Assembly (NCBI GenBank): GCA_964441935.1
Contig: CAYTXI010000063.1
Location: forward strand, 1 to 14,178
From: JBBDMC01 sp964441935
GTDB lineage: Bacteria; Pseudomonadota; Alphaproteobacteria; Rhizobiales; Kaistiaceae
DNA length: 14,178 nt
Reading direction: 5' to 3'
The position numbers were made by a program, and so were the translations under genes. Under the pieces are notes generated by a model, which did not search any database, was not told the origin of the DNA, and saw only the letters and a program-made list of their open reading frames with translations. Shown piece after piece: positions 6,384 through 12,592 of the stretch. Position 1 is the stretch's first letter. Every line of letters starts with the position of its first letter.

Positions 6384-6613
6384 GCCCGAACCTGTGCAAG
6401 CGGCCGCCTGAAAGTTAACGGACGTCGAAACGGCCGCTTCGGGGCGGGTTCGGCCGCCTGGCCGGTCGTTTCCCGGCCGGCATCTCCCGGCCCCGCCGAT
6501 GCCGGTCCGAGTGCGCTCCTGCGACGCGCTTGAGCGGCTCGGGCGACTCCTCTAAGCATTGCCGGCCTTCACGGCCCTGGAGGCGTGCGGAGACTTCGGC
6601 GGTTTCACGGGCA
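6384..6613. other. Gene-free spacer between the hsp20 promoter and the hydrolase gene
   Basis: With the hsp20 leader this makes 373 bp without a gene. It holds three CGGCCGC blocks: CGGCCGCCTG occurs identically at 6401-6410 and 6451-6460, and AAGCGGCCG (6398-6406) is the exact inverse of CGGCCGCTT (6431-6439). These may be regulatory or simply reflect GC-rich composition. Short frames on both strands here have no protein-like features. The hydrolase promoter must lie within, but I cannot locate it. Confidence 0.5.
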
Positions 6614-7552
6614 ATGGAACTCTATGCCATCGAGGACAACCCGGTCCCGGCCGGCGGTGTCGTCGGGGCCGTGGTGGCAGCCGATGGCGTCAAGCTCCGA
6701 TACGCGCGCTGGCCGGGGGCGCGACGGGCGTGCGGGACGGTCTGTATGCTGCCCGGCCGCGGCGAGTCGATCGAACGGTACTTCGAAACCGTGGGCGACC
6801 TCGGCGGGCGTGGCTTTGCTGTGGCGATCTTCGACTGGCGCGGGCAGGGTGGGTCAGACCGTCGCCTCGGTAACCCGCGCAAGGGCCACGTCGACAGTTT
6901 CGCCGAATACGATCGGGACCTCGATGCCTTCTACGAGCAGGTGGTTCTGCCGGATTGCCCGCCGCCGCACTTTGGACTGGCCCATTCCAGCGGCGGCCTG
7001 GTCGCACTGAGGGCGGCGCGCGATGGGCGGGCCCGCTTCGCGCGCCTGGTGCTGTCGGCGCCGCTCATCGCCTTCGGTCCGACGCGCCCGCGCCAGCCGA
7101 CGGCGTGCCGGATCTCGGCGGTCATCACCGCCGTCGGCCTCGGTGAGATCAGCGCCCACGGCCAAGCGCGCGAGACCATCGGGCGCGTTCCCTTCGAGGG
7201 CAACGATCTCACCAGCGATCCGGAGCGCTACCGGCGCCACTTGGCGATCGTTCAGCAACTGCCGCAGGTCTCGGTGAGCGGACCGACCTACGGCTGGCTT
7301 CACGCGGCCTGCCAAGCGATGCGCGAGGCCGGCGACCCGGATTTCGGGCCGGCGATCCGTACGCCGACGCTGATCCTCGTCGGGGCGCTCGACAAGGTGG
7401 TCTCGGTCCCGGCTATCGAGGCGTTTGCGGAGGAGCTGCGCGCCGGAGCGGCGACGGTGATCGTCGGCGCCCGCCACGCCCTGCTGATGGAGCGCGCCGC
7501 GCTGCGGGCCCAGTTCTGGGCGGCGTTCGACGCCTTCATTCCGGCGTTGTAA
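6614..7552 (+). CDS. Alpha/beta hydrolase, lysophospholipase-like (serine aminopeptidase S33 / Hydrolase_4 type)
   Basis: This 312-residue cytoplasmic alpha/beta-hydrolase resembles the PldB/monoglyceride lipase group, so its likely substrate is a lysophospholipid or monoacylglycerol ester. Visible elements are the oxyanion-region PGRGESIERYFE (47-58), FDWRGQGGSDR (73-83), the nucleophile elbow AHSSGG with Ser125, the acid Asp260 in VGALDKVV and the catalytic His288 in GARHALLMER. The elbow is AHSSG rather than the usual GHSMG. I chose ATG 6614 because MELYAIEDNPVP matches the conserved beginning of this family; an upstream in-frame extension to 6530 has no support. No signal peptide is present. 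The last 17 bp overlap the end of hisN on the opposite strand. The exact substrate is not predictable. Confidence 0.88.
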   Translation: MELYAIEDNPVPAGGVVGAVVAADGVKLRYARWPGARRACGTVCMLPGRGESIERYFETVGDLGGRGFAVAIFDWRGQGGSDRRLGNPRKGHVDSFAEYDRDLDAFYEQVVLPDCPPPHFGLAHSSGGLVALRAARDGRARFARLVLSAPLIAFGPTRPRQPTACRISAVITAVGLGEISAHGQARETIGRVPFEGNDLTSDPERYRRHLAIVQQLPQVSVSGPTYGWLHAACQAMREAGDPDFGPAIRTPTLILVGALDKVVSVPAIEAFAEELRAGAATVIVGARHALLMERAALRAQFWAAFDAFIPAL

Positions 7553-8324
7553 GACGCGCCAGCACCTGATCGTGGAGGTGGTGGTCGCCGGTGGCGATGA
7601 CCCGGCCGCCGGCGGCGGCGGAATTGCCTTGCCAGTCGGTAACGCGGCCGCCGGCGCCCGTGACGATCGGGATTAGTGCAACGATGTCATAGGGTTGGAG
7701 GCCAGCCTCGATGACCACGTCGGCGTGGCCGGCGGCGACCATGCAATAAGCGTAGCAGTCGCACCCGTAGCGGGCCAATTGCACCGCGTTTTCAACGCGT
7801 TCATAGGCCTTTCTGTCGGCGCCTGTGAACATCGCAGGGGTGGTCGTGAAGAGCGCCGCGCGGGAGAGGGTGCCGCAGGGACGCACCGAAAGCTCCCGCG
7901 GCGTGCCCGGGCCGCTGTACCAGGCGCGCCGGCAGTCGCCCGCGTAACGCTCGCCGGTAAACGGCTGGGCCATCATGCCAGCGACGGGGCGTCCGCGGTG
8001 GGTTAGCCCGATCAGGGTCCCCCAGACCGGCAACCCGGTGATGAAGGCGCGGGTGCCGTCGATCGGGTCAATGACCCACACATACTCGGCGTCGGCGCGC
8101 TCGCTGCCGAACTCCTCGCCGATGATGCCGTGGTCGGGGTAAGTCTCGGTGATCAGGCGCCTCATGGCGGCCTCGGCGGCCCGGTCGGCCGCGGTCACAG
8201 GATCGAAGGTGCCGTGACTCTTGTTGTCGACCCGCGGGCGTGTCCGAAAATGCGGCAAGATCGAATCGGAGGCAGCGTCGGCGAGGCGATTGAGAAAGGC
8301 CGTCAAGTCCTCCAGGTCTGTCAT
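7536..8324 (-). CDS. hisN: Histidinol-phosphatase, inositol monophosphatase family
   Basis: This 262-residue Mg2+-dependent phosphatase of the inositol monophosphatase fold most likely dephosphorylates L-histidinol phosphate to histidinol in histidine biosynthesis. The metal site is complete: Glu70 in IIGEEFG, Asp86 and Asp89 in WVIDPIDGTRAFITGLPVWGT, and Asp213 in QPYDIVALIPIVTGAGG. The stretch DPIDGTRAFITGLP and VTAADRAAE are typical of HisN, separating it from SuhB- or CysQ-type paralogues. ATG 8324 places the start at the conserved N-terminus; its ribosome binding site is weak. The gene lies downstream, in the same direction, of the N-formylglutamate amidohydrolase gene, with a 311-bp gap that carries the candidate sRNA on the other strand. 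It converges with the hydrolase gene. Confidence 0.9.
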   Translation of the reverse strand: MTDLEDLTAFLNRLADAASDSILPHFRTRPRVDNKSHGTFDPVTAADRAAEAAMRRLITETYPDHGIIGEEFGSERADAEYVWVIDPIDGTRAFITGLPVWGTLIGLTHRGRPVAGMMAQPFTGERYAGDCRRAWYSGPGTPRELSVRPCGTLSRAALFTTTPAMFTGADRKAYERVENAVQLARYGCDCYAYCMVAAGHADVVIEAGLQPYDIVALIPIVTGAGGRVTDWQGNSAAAGGRVIATGDHHLHDQVLARLTTPE

Positions 8325-8467
8325 TTCGGCTACAACTGGGTGTCATGTGCGGACGCGAAAGGCTGTCCACAGCTTTCATGGATCATGGCAAGCAATTGAT
8401 AATAAATAACTTTCTTTCCCTGGGCTGGTGCGTCACTGTGTGCCCGAGGCGGCGGCGGCGCGAGGGC

Positions 8468-8497
8468 TTGATTTTTCGCACTGCATGATCAAGATAT
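8468..8497 (+). promoter_or_regulatory. Candidate promoter of the plus-strand sRNA
   Basis: TTGATT (8468-8473) and AGATAT (8492-8497) are separated by 18 nt and would start transcription near 8504. The first TCGCACTGC repeat lies in the spacer and the next copies overlap the start, so a protein bound there would block RNA polymerase. The fit to the housekeeping consensus is moderate. Confidence 0.4.
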
Positions 8498-8524
8498 TGC
8501 AGTGCGATAGAGATATCGCACTGC
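8476..8524. repeat. Three-copy TCGCACTGC repeat forming alternative hairpins, PhaR/AniA-like sites
   Basis: TCGCACTGC occurs at 8476-8484 (plus), inverted as GCAGTGCGA at 8499-8507, and again in plus orientation within 8516-8524. The second and third copies form an 11-bp perfect stem (8499-8509 with 8514-8524, loop GAGA); the first and second can pair instead. TGC-rich symmetric sites of this kind resemble the TGC/GCA sites bound by PhaR (AniA), the polyhydroxybutyrate regulator of alphaproteobacteria. The match is approximate. Confidence 0.6.
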
Positions 8525-8592
8525 CCTTCTTGGGCGTTTCCTCCCTAGACTTGGGCCGCATCGTCAAGCACGAAGCGGCCCTTTTTCTTTTT
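8504..8592 (+). ncRNA. Putative trans-acting small RNA, possibly MmgR/alpha-r8-like
   Basis: A clear Rho-independent terminator on the plus strand (8553-8592) has no plus-strand gene before it for about 770 bp, which implies a short non-coding transcript of about 75-90 nt. Its features are a 5' stem-loop (GCGATA/TATCGC or GCCC/GGGC at 8523-8535), an unpaired stretch with UUUCCUCCCU (8537-8546) that can pair with ribosome binding sites, and the terminator stem. This architecture, the PhaR/AniA-like repeats over the promoter, and the position between an inositol monophosphatase-type gene and the amidohydrolase-cpdR pair recall the rhizobial sRNA MmgR, which acts on polyhydroxybutyrate storage and is repressed by AniA. 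The class is inferred from memory of these features, not from an alignment. The transcript itself is better supported than its family name. The 5' end is approximate. Confidence 0.6.
8553..8592 (+). terminator. Orphan Rho-independent terminator on the plus strand
   Basis: GGGCCGC (8553-8559) pairs with GCGGCCC (8575-8581), and after an A-A mismatch TCGT pairs with ACGA around the loop CAAGC. Five T, a C and five more T follow (8582-8592). On the minus strand no T-run follows, so it does not serve the amidohydrolase gene; it is the 3' end of the putative sRNA. Confidence 0.85.
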
Positions 8593-8635
8593 CGGCTCCC
8601 TCTCTTTCAACTCCCGAGTTCGGACGCCCGCCGGC

Positions 8636-9526
8636 CTACTCGGCTGCGGCCGGACGGGTCAGGAAGCCGTCGTCGAAGGCCGCGGCGAGCTCGGTGGCGA
8701 GGCGGGCGAGGTCCAACTGCAGCCGGTCGAAGCCAGCGCCGCGCTCCAGCGTGCGCTCGTCCATGTAGAGACGGCGGTTGATTTCTACCTGCATGGCGTG
8801 GAGCCCGCGTCCCGGTTGGCCGTAGTGCTCGGTGATGAAGCCGCCGGCGTAGGGCCGGTTGCGGCTGACCGAATAACCGAGGCGGGTGAGAATCTGAGCG
8901 GCGAGATCGGTGAGGTGACTCGAGCAACTGGTACCGTGACGATCGCCGAGAACGATGTCGGGTCTGAGGCGCCCCTGCGCGCCGCGCACCGAGGACGGCA
9001 TCGAGTGACAATCGACAAGGACCGCGAAGCCGAACAGGGCGCGGGTATCGACCAGGAGTTGGCGGAGCGTCCGGTGATACGGCTTGTAGACGGCGTCGAT
9101 GCGCGCGAGCGCTTCCTCGACCGGCAGCGGAGCGGCATAGATCTCCTCGCTCTCCGAAACGATACGGGCGATGGTGCCGAGGCCGCCGGCGACGCGGACG
9201 GAGTGGACATTGGCATAGGTCGGCAGCGCGCCGGCGAACATCTTGGGGTCGAGCTCATAAGGCTCCCGATTGACGTCCAGCCAGGCGCGCGGAAAGTTCG
9301 CTTTGAGCAGCGGCGCGCCGACGCGGGCGGCGCCCTCAGCCAGTTCGTCGACGAAGGTGTCCTCGGAGCGGCGGATGGCGTTCTTGTCAAGGCGCGAGGC
9401 GGCGAGGAACCGGTCGGGGTAGCAGCTGCCGGAGTGGGGCGAATTGAACACCAGCGGCATGCGGTGCGCGGCCGGCGCGATTACCTCGAAGGCGGGCTGG
9501 CCGGCGAATTGGACGGGCGTGGGCAT
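8636..9526 (-). CDS. N-formylglutamate amidohydrolase family protein
   Basis: This 296-residue protein belongs to the N-formylglutamate amidohydrolase family (zinc-dependent; HutG type), whose known member hydrolyses N-formyl-L-glutamate to glutamate and formate in histidine breakdown. Signatures are NSPHSGSCYPD (28-38), RSEDTFVDEL (53-62), NFPRAWLDVNREPYELDP, VDCHSMPSS (171-179), DIVLGDRHG (190-198), NRPYAGGFITEHYG (223-236) and MQVEINRRLYM (245-255), so likely metal-binding His and Asp residues are kept. No other hut gene is present, hence a role in histidine catabolism is not shown by context; formyl-amide or peptide hydrolysis are alternatives. The ATG at 9526 has only a weak ribosome binding site. 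It is divergent from cpdR (190 bp) and upstream of hisN on the same strand. Confidence 0.9.
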   Translation of the reverse strand: MPTPVQFAGQPAFEVIAPAAHRMPLVFNSPHSGSCYPDRFLAASRLDKNAIRRSEDTFVDELAEGAARVGAPLLKANFPRAWLDVNREPYELDPKMFAGALPTYANVHSVRVAGGLGTIARIVSESEEIYAAPLPVEEALARIDAVYKPYHRTLRQLLVDTRALFGFAVLVDCHSMPSSVRGAQGRLRPDIVLGDRHGTSCSSHLTDLAAQILTRLGYSVSRNRPYAGGFITEHYGQPGRGLHAMQVEINRRLYMDERTLERGAGFDRLQLDLARLATELAAAFDDGFLTRPAAAE

Positions 9527-9716
9527 GGATGCGTTCGCACGGGGTCAAGGGGCGCGGCGCACTGCCCGCCGGATCGAGCGATGTTGCCAAGATCGGCGCC
9601 CGCTGTCCACTGGCGCGAGGCAGGGCGCACGCCCGCTATTCACGCCATCTTTACTGCGGTAAGGGTTAATCGCACCGGGCGCCAGCGCCGGGACGACGGG
9701 GTGTTCGAATCTGGTG

Positions 9717-10076
9717 ATGACACGCATTCTGCTTGCCGAAGATGATCACGACATGCGTCGCTTCCTGGTCAAGGCGCTGCAAAACGCCGGCCACGACGTG
9801 GTCGCGTTCGACAACGGACTGTCGGCCTACGAGCGCATCCGGGAGGAGCCGTTCACGCTGCTCCTTACCGACATCGTCATGCCGGAGATGGACGGCATCG
9901 AACTCGCGCGGCGGGCAACCGAGCTCGATCCCGATCTGAAAGTGATGTTCATCACCGGTTTCGCCGCGGTGGCACTGAACCCGGACTCAAACGCGCCCAA
10001 GGACGCCAAGGTGCTGTCGAAGCCGTTCCACCTGAAGGACCTGGTCAACGAGGTGGAGAAGCTGCTGGCGGCGTGA
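9717..10076 (+). CDS. cpdR: Single-domain response regulator CpdR
   Basis: This 119-residue receiver domain without output domain closely matches CpdR, the cell-cycle adaptor that, when unphosphorylated, primes ClpXP for proteolysis of regulators such as PdeA and CtrA-pathway proteins and is controlled by the CckA-ChpT phosphorelay. Seen directly are TRILLAEDDHDMRRFLVKAL, the acidic pocket, the phosphorylated Asp52 in LLTDIVMPEMDG, the Thr of FITGF and the Lys of KVLSKPFHL; the MFITGFAAVALNPDS region is characteristic of CpdR. ATG 9717 gives the usual N-terminus; GTG 9714 directly before it is an alternative. A GANTC methylation site (GAATC, 9707-9711) lies just before the start. The gene is divergent from the amidohydrolase gene, as in other Hyphomicrobiales. 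Confidence 0.93.
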   Translation: MTRILLAEDDHDMRRFLVKALQNAGHDVVAFDNGLSAYERIREEPFTLLLTDIVMPEMDGIELARRATELDPDLKVMFITGFAAVALNPDSNAPKDAKVLSKPFHLKDLVNEVEKLLAA

Positions 10077-10122
10077 GCTGGCGCTGGTTGCCCGACTTTC
10101 CTCGGTGACGCGCGCGTCCGAT

Positions 10123-10566
10123 TCACCGGACGATGCGGATCAGCTCGACGTCGAAAACGAGCATGCCCGCGGGAGCGCCGGCCTGGCCGCCGTAGGCGAG
10201 GTCCTCCGGAATCCACAAGCGCCGGGTCTCGCCTGCGACCATCAGCTGAACGCCCTCGGTCCATCCTTCGATCACCCGAGCCAACGGGAACGTGGCGGTC
10301 TTGCCGCGCACGATGGAGGAGTCGAACATCGCGCCGTCGGTGGTCCAGCCGGTGTAGTTGACCTCGACGGTGTCGGCCGCGGTCGGGTGCTCCGTCCCGC
10401 TGCCCGCGACGATCACCTTGGTTGCCAGTCCCGACGCCGTGACCTCGGCGTCCGCCGGGGGACCGGCCACGTCCGGCGGGGTAGGGATCCCCTGTGCCGA
10501 CGCCAGGGACAGCGCGGCGGCGAGGGCGAGGCAGAGGACGGTGGAAGCGAGGATCGTGTTCTTCAT
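10123..10566 (-). CDS. Secreted FKBP-type peptidyl-prolyl cis-trans isomerase
   Basis: This 147-residue protein catalyses cis-trans isomerisation of X-Pro bonds, probably in the periplasm. An N-terminal signal peptide ends at about ASA-QG (after residue 24); there is no lipobox. A single FKBP domain (about 43-147) keeps the active-site residues: Tyr71, Phe81, Asp82, Phe93, Val98, Ile99, Trp102, Tyr125 and Phe138 (motifs VEVNYTGW, MFDSS, VIEGWTEGVQLM, FDVELI). An in-frame upstream extension to 10644 would bury the signal peptide, so ATG 10566 is preferred. It converges with cpdR (46 bp gap, no clear terminator). Confidence 0.93.
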   Translation of the reverse strand: MKNTILASTVLCLALAAALSLASAQGIPTPPDVAGPPADAEVTASGLATKVIVAGSGTEHPTAADTVEVNYTGWTTDGAMFDSSIVRGKTATFPLARVIEGWTEGVQLMVAGETRRLWIPEDLAYGGQAGAPAGMLVFDVELIRIVR

Positions 10567-10653
10567 GATCGGGGAAGCTACCTTTGTTGCGGGCACTTGC
10601 CACTGTCGCGCCGCAGCCGGGCCGAACTGTGGCGGGCCGCGCATCAGCGAGGC

Positions 10654-10682
10654 TTGAAGGGTTTGGCCGGCGGCTGATATAT
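10654..10682 (+). promoter_or_regulatory. Promoter of tRNA-Val
   Basis: TTGAAG (10654-10659) and ATATAT (10677-10682) with a 17-nt spacer form a housekeeping sigma-70-type promoter; the transcript would begin near 10690, about 38 nt before the mature tRNA. Confidence 0.55.
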
Positions 10683-10727
10683 CCGACGACGCGTCGCCGC
10701 GCGCCTGCGTGCGGCGGTGGCGCGGAT

Positions 10728-10802
10728 GGGCGGTTAGCTCAGCGGGAGAGCACTACGTTGACATCGTAGGGGTCACTGGTTCAATCCCAGTACCGCCCAC
10801 CA
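10728..10802 (+). tRNA. tRNA-Val (anticodon GAC)
   Basis: The cloverleaf is complete: acceptor arms GGGCGGT (10728-10734) and ACCGCCC (10792-10798), D arm GCTC/GAGC, anticodon stem CTACG/CGTAG around TTGACAT (anticodon GAC, reading GUC and GUU), T arm ACTGG-TTCAATC-CCAGT, discriminator A, and an encoded CCA (10800-10802). It stands alone, not in an rRNA operon. No integrase or partial duplicate of its 3' end is seen nearby. Confidence 0.97.
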
Positions 10803-10830
10803 TTTTCCCGCAAGTCCAACCGCACACGAC

Positions 10831-11577
10831 TTACCGGTACCCGAGCGCCTTCATCGTCTTGCCGACCTCGGTGAGGGCGAGGGCGTGGAGCGCGTCGCGG
10901 TCGTATGAAACATCGCCGGCGACGGCTGCCTTTTTGGCGACGACGTCGACGTCGGGCGGCGGTGGCGTCAGGTCGGTGGGCTTCGCCTTGAGGAGGTCGC
11001 GGAAGCTCTTCAGCGTCGCGGCGTAGTCGTCCTTTAGGTCGTCGTAGCGGACGACCCTCACACGCGAGCGGCCCTTGGCTGCCTTGACCCAACCCTCGAC
11101 GTGCGCCGCCCAGCGGTCGAGCATGTTCCTGCGCTGGTGCATCTGATACCGCAGCATCTGTCCCTCGGGCTCGGCCACGGCGAAGGCGAGGGGGTCGTCG
11201 CGCTTCGGCCCTTCGTGCCACTGCCAGTGGTTCATGAACCGCCACAGCGACAGCATCACCGACACCGGATCGCGGTGGATGTAGAAGATCGTCAGCTTCT
11301 TGGTGAGGTCGTCGAGGACGGGATCGAAGAACTCGACGGCGTGGTGGGACTTGATGATGCTGGCGATGTTCTGGTCGGCGAGGCGGCCGAGCACGTTGGC
11401 CAGGCCCCTGGGCGCGTGGAAGTTGATCGGCATCTGGCTGTAGTCGAGGTCGACCCAAGGTTTGACCGTGTAGCCGTAGCCACGGGCGATGGCGTTCATC
11501 AGGAAATGGGTGCCGGAACGCTCGTGGCTGACGACCATCACCGATGGTCGTGCGGTCGCAAAAATCGGGAAGCGCAT
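10831..11577 (-). CDS. PAPS-dependent sulfotransferase family protein
   Basis: This protein of about 248 residues (from ATG 11577) transfers sulfate from 3'-phosphoadenylyl sulfate to an unknown acceptor. The 5'-phosphosulfate loop is SHERSGTHFL (17-26), with Arg in place of the more common Lys; the 3'-phosphate site is YIHRDPVSVMLSLWRF (99-114, Arg102 and Ser110), and VRYDDLKDDYAATLKSF (176-192) is the typical late motif. No signal peptide or membrane segment is seen. The start is uncertain: the frame opens at 11718, and ATG 11607 (10 residues longer) is possible; 11577 has AAGGGCGGG just before it. The gene stands alone between tRNA-Val and rpmJ and has no neighbour suggesting a substrate, so it may be an accessory gene; carbohydrate or lipid sulfation is a guess. 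Confidence 0.82.
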   Translation of the reverse strand: MRFPIFATARPSVMVVSHERSGTHFLMNAIARGYGYTVKPWVDLDYSQMPINFHAPRGLANVLGRLADQNIASIIKSHHAVEFFDPVLDDLTKKLTIFYIHRDPVSVMLSLWRFMNHWQWHEGPKRDDPLAFAVAEPEGQMLRYQMHQRRNMLDRWAAHVEGWVKAAKGRSRVRVVRYDDLKDDYAATLKSFRDLLKAKPTDLTPPPPDVDVVAKKAAVAGDVSYDRDALHALALTEVGKTMKALGYR

Positions 11578-11694
11578 CCCGCCCTTGACTGGTGCGGAGA
11601 GCGGCATCGGGCGGTTCGTTGGGGGAAATCCAGCCAAGGTCTGGACGCTCAAGGCCTGAACGCGGCTGCGCGCGACGGCGGCGGGCGGCGAAAC

Positions 11695-11722
11695 TTGACA
11701 CCCCGGCCGGGCGACCATAGCT
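11695..11722 (+). promoter_or_regulatory. Strong housekeeping promoter of rpmJ
   Basis: A perfect TTGACA (11695-11700) is followed after 16 nt by ATAGCT (11717-11722), the -35/-10 arrangement frequent in alphaproteobacterial promoters of translation genes. Transcription would start near 11729, about 70 nt before rpmJ. Confidence 0.65.
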
Positions 11723-11798
11723 TCCGGCCGCCTTCAGCCGGCGCGGCCGGCTCGTGCCTAGCCTTTCTCATCGACACCGCCCAACCCGCGTACCCAGA

Positions 11799-11924
11799 AT
11801 GAAGATCCGAAACTCGCTCAGGTCGCTGCGCAAACGGCACCGCAACAACCGGATCGTCCGGCGCAGGGGCCGTGTCTTCGTTATCAACAAGACCAACCGA
11901 CGTTTCAAGGCCCGCCAGGGGTGA
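11799..11924 (+). CDS. rpmJ: 50S ribosomal protein bL36, zinc-free type
   Basis: This 41-residue, very basic protein is bL36 of the large ribosomal subunit: MKIRNSLRSLRKRHRNNRIV, then RRRGRVFVINKTNRRFKARQG. It has no cysteine and so lacks the zinc ribbon ligands of the other bL36 type; this C-minus form (YkgO-like) is the usual sole copy in alphaproteobacteria. It is preceded by a good promoter and a 70-nt leader but no clear Shine-Dalgarno sequence. GC-rich inverted repeats after it (CGGTCA/TGACCG, 11926-11950; CGGCC/GGCCG, about 11949-11963) could weaken transcription into the next gene. Confidence 0.96.
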   Translation: MKIRNSLRSLRKRHRNNRIVRRRGRVFVINKTNRRFKARQG

Positions 11925-11979
11925 GCGGTCACCGGCAGGTGCTTTGACCGGCCCCCGGGGCCGCTCTATTGTCGGCCGC

Positions 11980-12579
11980 ATGCCGATTCCGGTCGCGGTT
12001 CTCGCGCTCGTCCTCGCCACCGCTTCAGCCGCGCCCGCGCTCGCGCTCGACGCTGGGGCGGCGGCGGAAGAGGGTGCGTCCGTCGAGGACGCCGCGGTCA
12101 GCCGGGAGACGCGGCTCGACCAACTGTTCGAGACTCTCGCGCACGGCGAGGCCGACGCGGCCAAACAGGCCGAGCGGGACATCGTTGCCACGTGGATGGA
12201 GTCGGGCAGCGACACCATCGACCTCCTCATGCAATGGACGCTGAAGGCGATAGAGGACGAGAACTATCCGCTGGCGCTCGACTACCTCGACCGCATCACA
12301 ACGCTGAAGCCGGATTACGTGGAGGGCTGGAACAAGCGGGCGACGGTGCACTTCCTCAAGGAAGAGTACGCCAAGTCGGTCTCCGACATCGAGCGGGTGC
12401 TGGCGCTCGAGCCGCGCCACTTCGGCGCCATCTCGGGTCTCGGGACGATCATGCGCGAGATCGGTGATGAAAGGCGGGCGGTGGAAGCCTATAAGCGGGC
12501 GCTCGACATCGACCCGTACCTCGACAACGTCAAGGACGCGCTCGACGACCTCGACGCGGACAACAGTCGCGGCATCTGA
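11980..12579 (+). CDS. Secreted tetratricopeptide repeat protein
   Basis: This 199-residue protein has a signal peptide (about residues 1-23, hydrophobic VAVLALVLATASAAPALA, cleavage near ALA-LD), a variable acidic stretch, then about three TPR units: around 72-100, LALDYLDRITTLKPDYVEGWNKRAT and AKSVSDIERVLALEPRHFGA, with RRAVEAYKRALDIDPY as the last. TPR domains mediate protein-protein contacts; a periplasmic scaffold role is likely but the partner is unknown. ATG 11980 is chosen because the signal peptide begins there; an in-frame extension to 11872 overlaps rpmJ and is not coding. The gene follows rpmJ by 55 bp and converges with pyk (13-bp gap). This order (rpmJ, TPR, pyk, DUF1036) recurs in Hyphomicrobiales. 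Confidence 0.88.
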   Translation: MPIPVAVLALVLATASAAPALALDAGAAAEEGASVEDAAVSRETRLDQLFETLAHGEADAAKQAERDIVATWMESGSDTIDLLMQWTLKAIEDENYPLALDYLDRITTLKPDYVEGWNKRATVHFLKEEYAKSVSDIERVLALEPRHFGAISGLGTIMREIGDERRAVEAYKRALDIDPYLDNVKDALDDLDADNSRGI

Positions 12580-12592
12580 CCCGAAAGATCAG

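Larger units (their letters stand above)
8325..8635. other. Intergenic region with hisN upstream sequence and candidate sRNA locus
   Basis: The 311-bp gap between hisN and the amidohydrolase gene (both minus) holds no protein gene. Positions 8395-8425 are markedly AT-rich against the GC-rich background and may contain the hisN promoter or an upstream element of the plus-strand sRNA. The part from 8468 to 8592 carries a plus-strand promoter candidate, repeats and a terminator (separate entries). Confidence 0.6.

Noticed and set aside
6227..6559. A 110-codon minus-strand frame upstream of hsp20
   Set aside because: Covers the hsp20 leader and promoter region and has no protein-like features.
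8370..8382. DnaA-box-like CTGTCCACA beside an AT-rich patch, as a possible replication origin
   Set aside because: A single 7-of-9 match without a cluster of boxes and without origin-associated genes nearby.
9651..9670. Possible CtrA site (TTAA half-site) upstream of cpdR
   Set aside because: Only one TTAA half-site is present; the second is missing at the required 7-nt spacing. The TTAC/GTAA symmetry alone is too weak.
10728..10802. tRNA-Val as an integration site of a mobile element
   Set aside because: No integrase, no repeated 3' end of the tRNA and no change in base composition in the window.
11926..11963. Terminator after rpmJ
   Set aside because: GC-rich inverted repeats are present but with large or very small loops and no T-run, so termination cannot be claimed.
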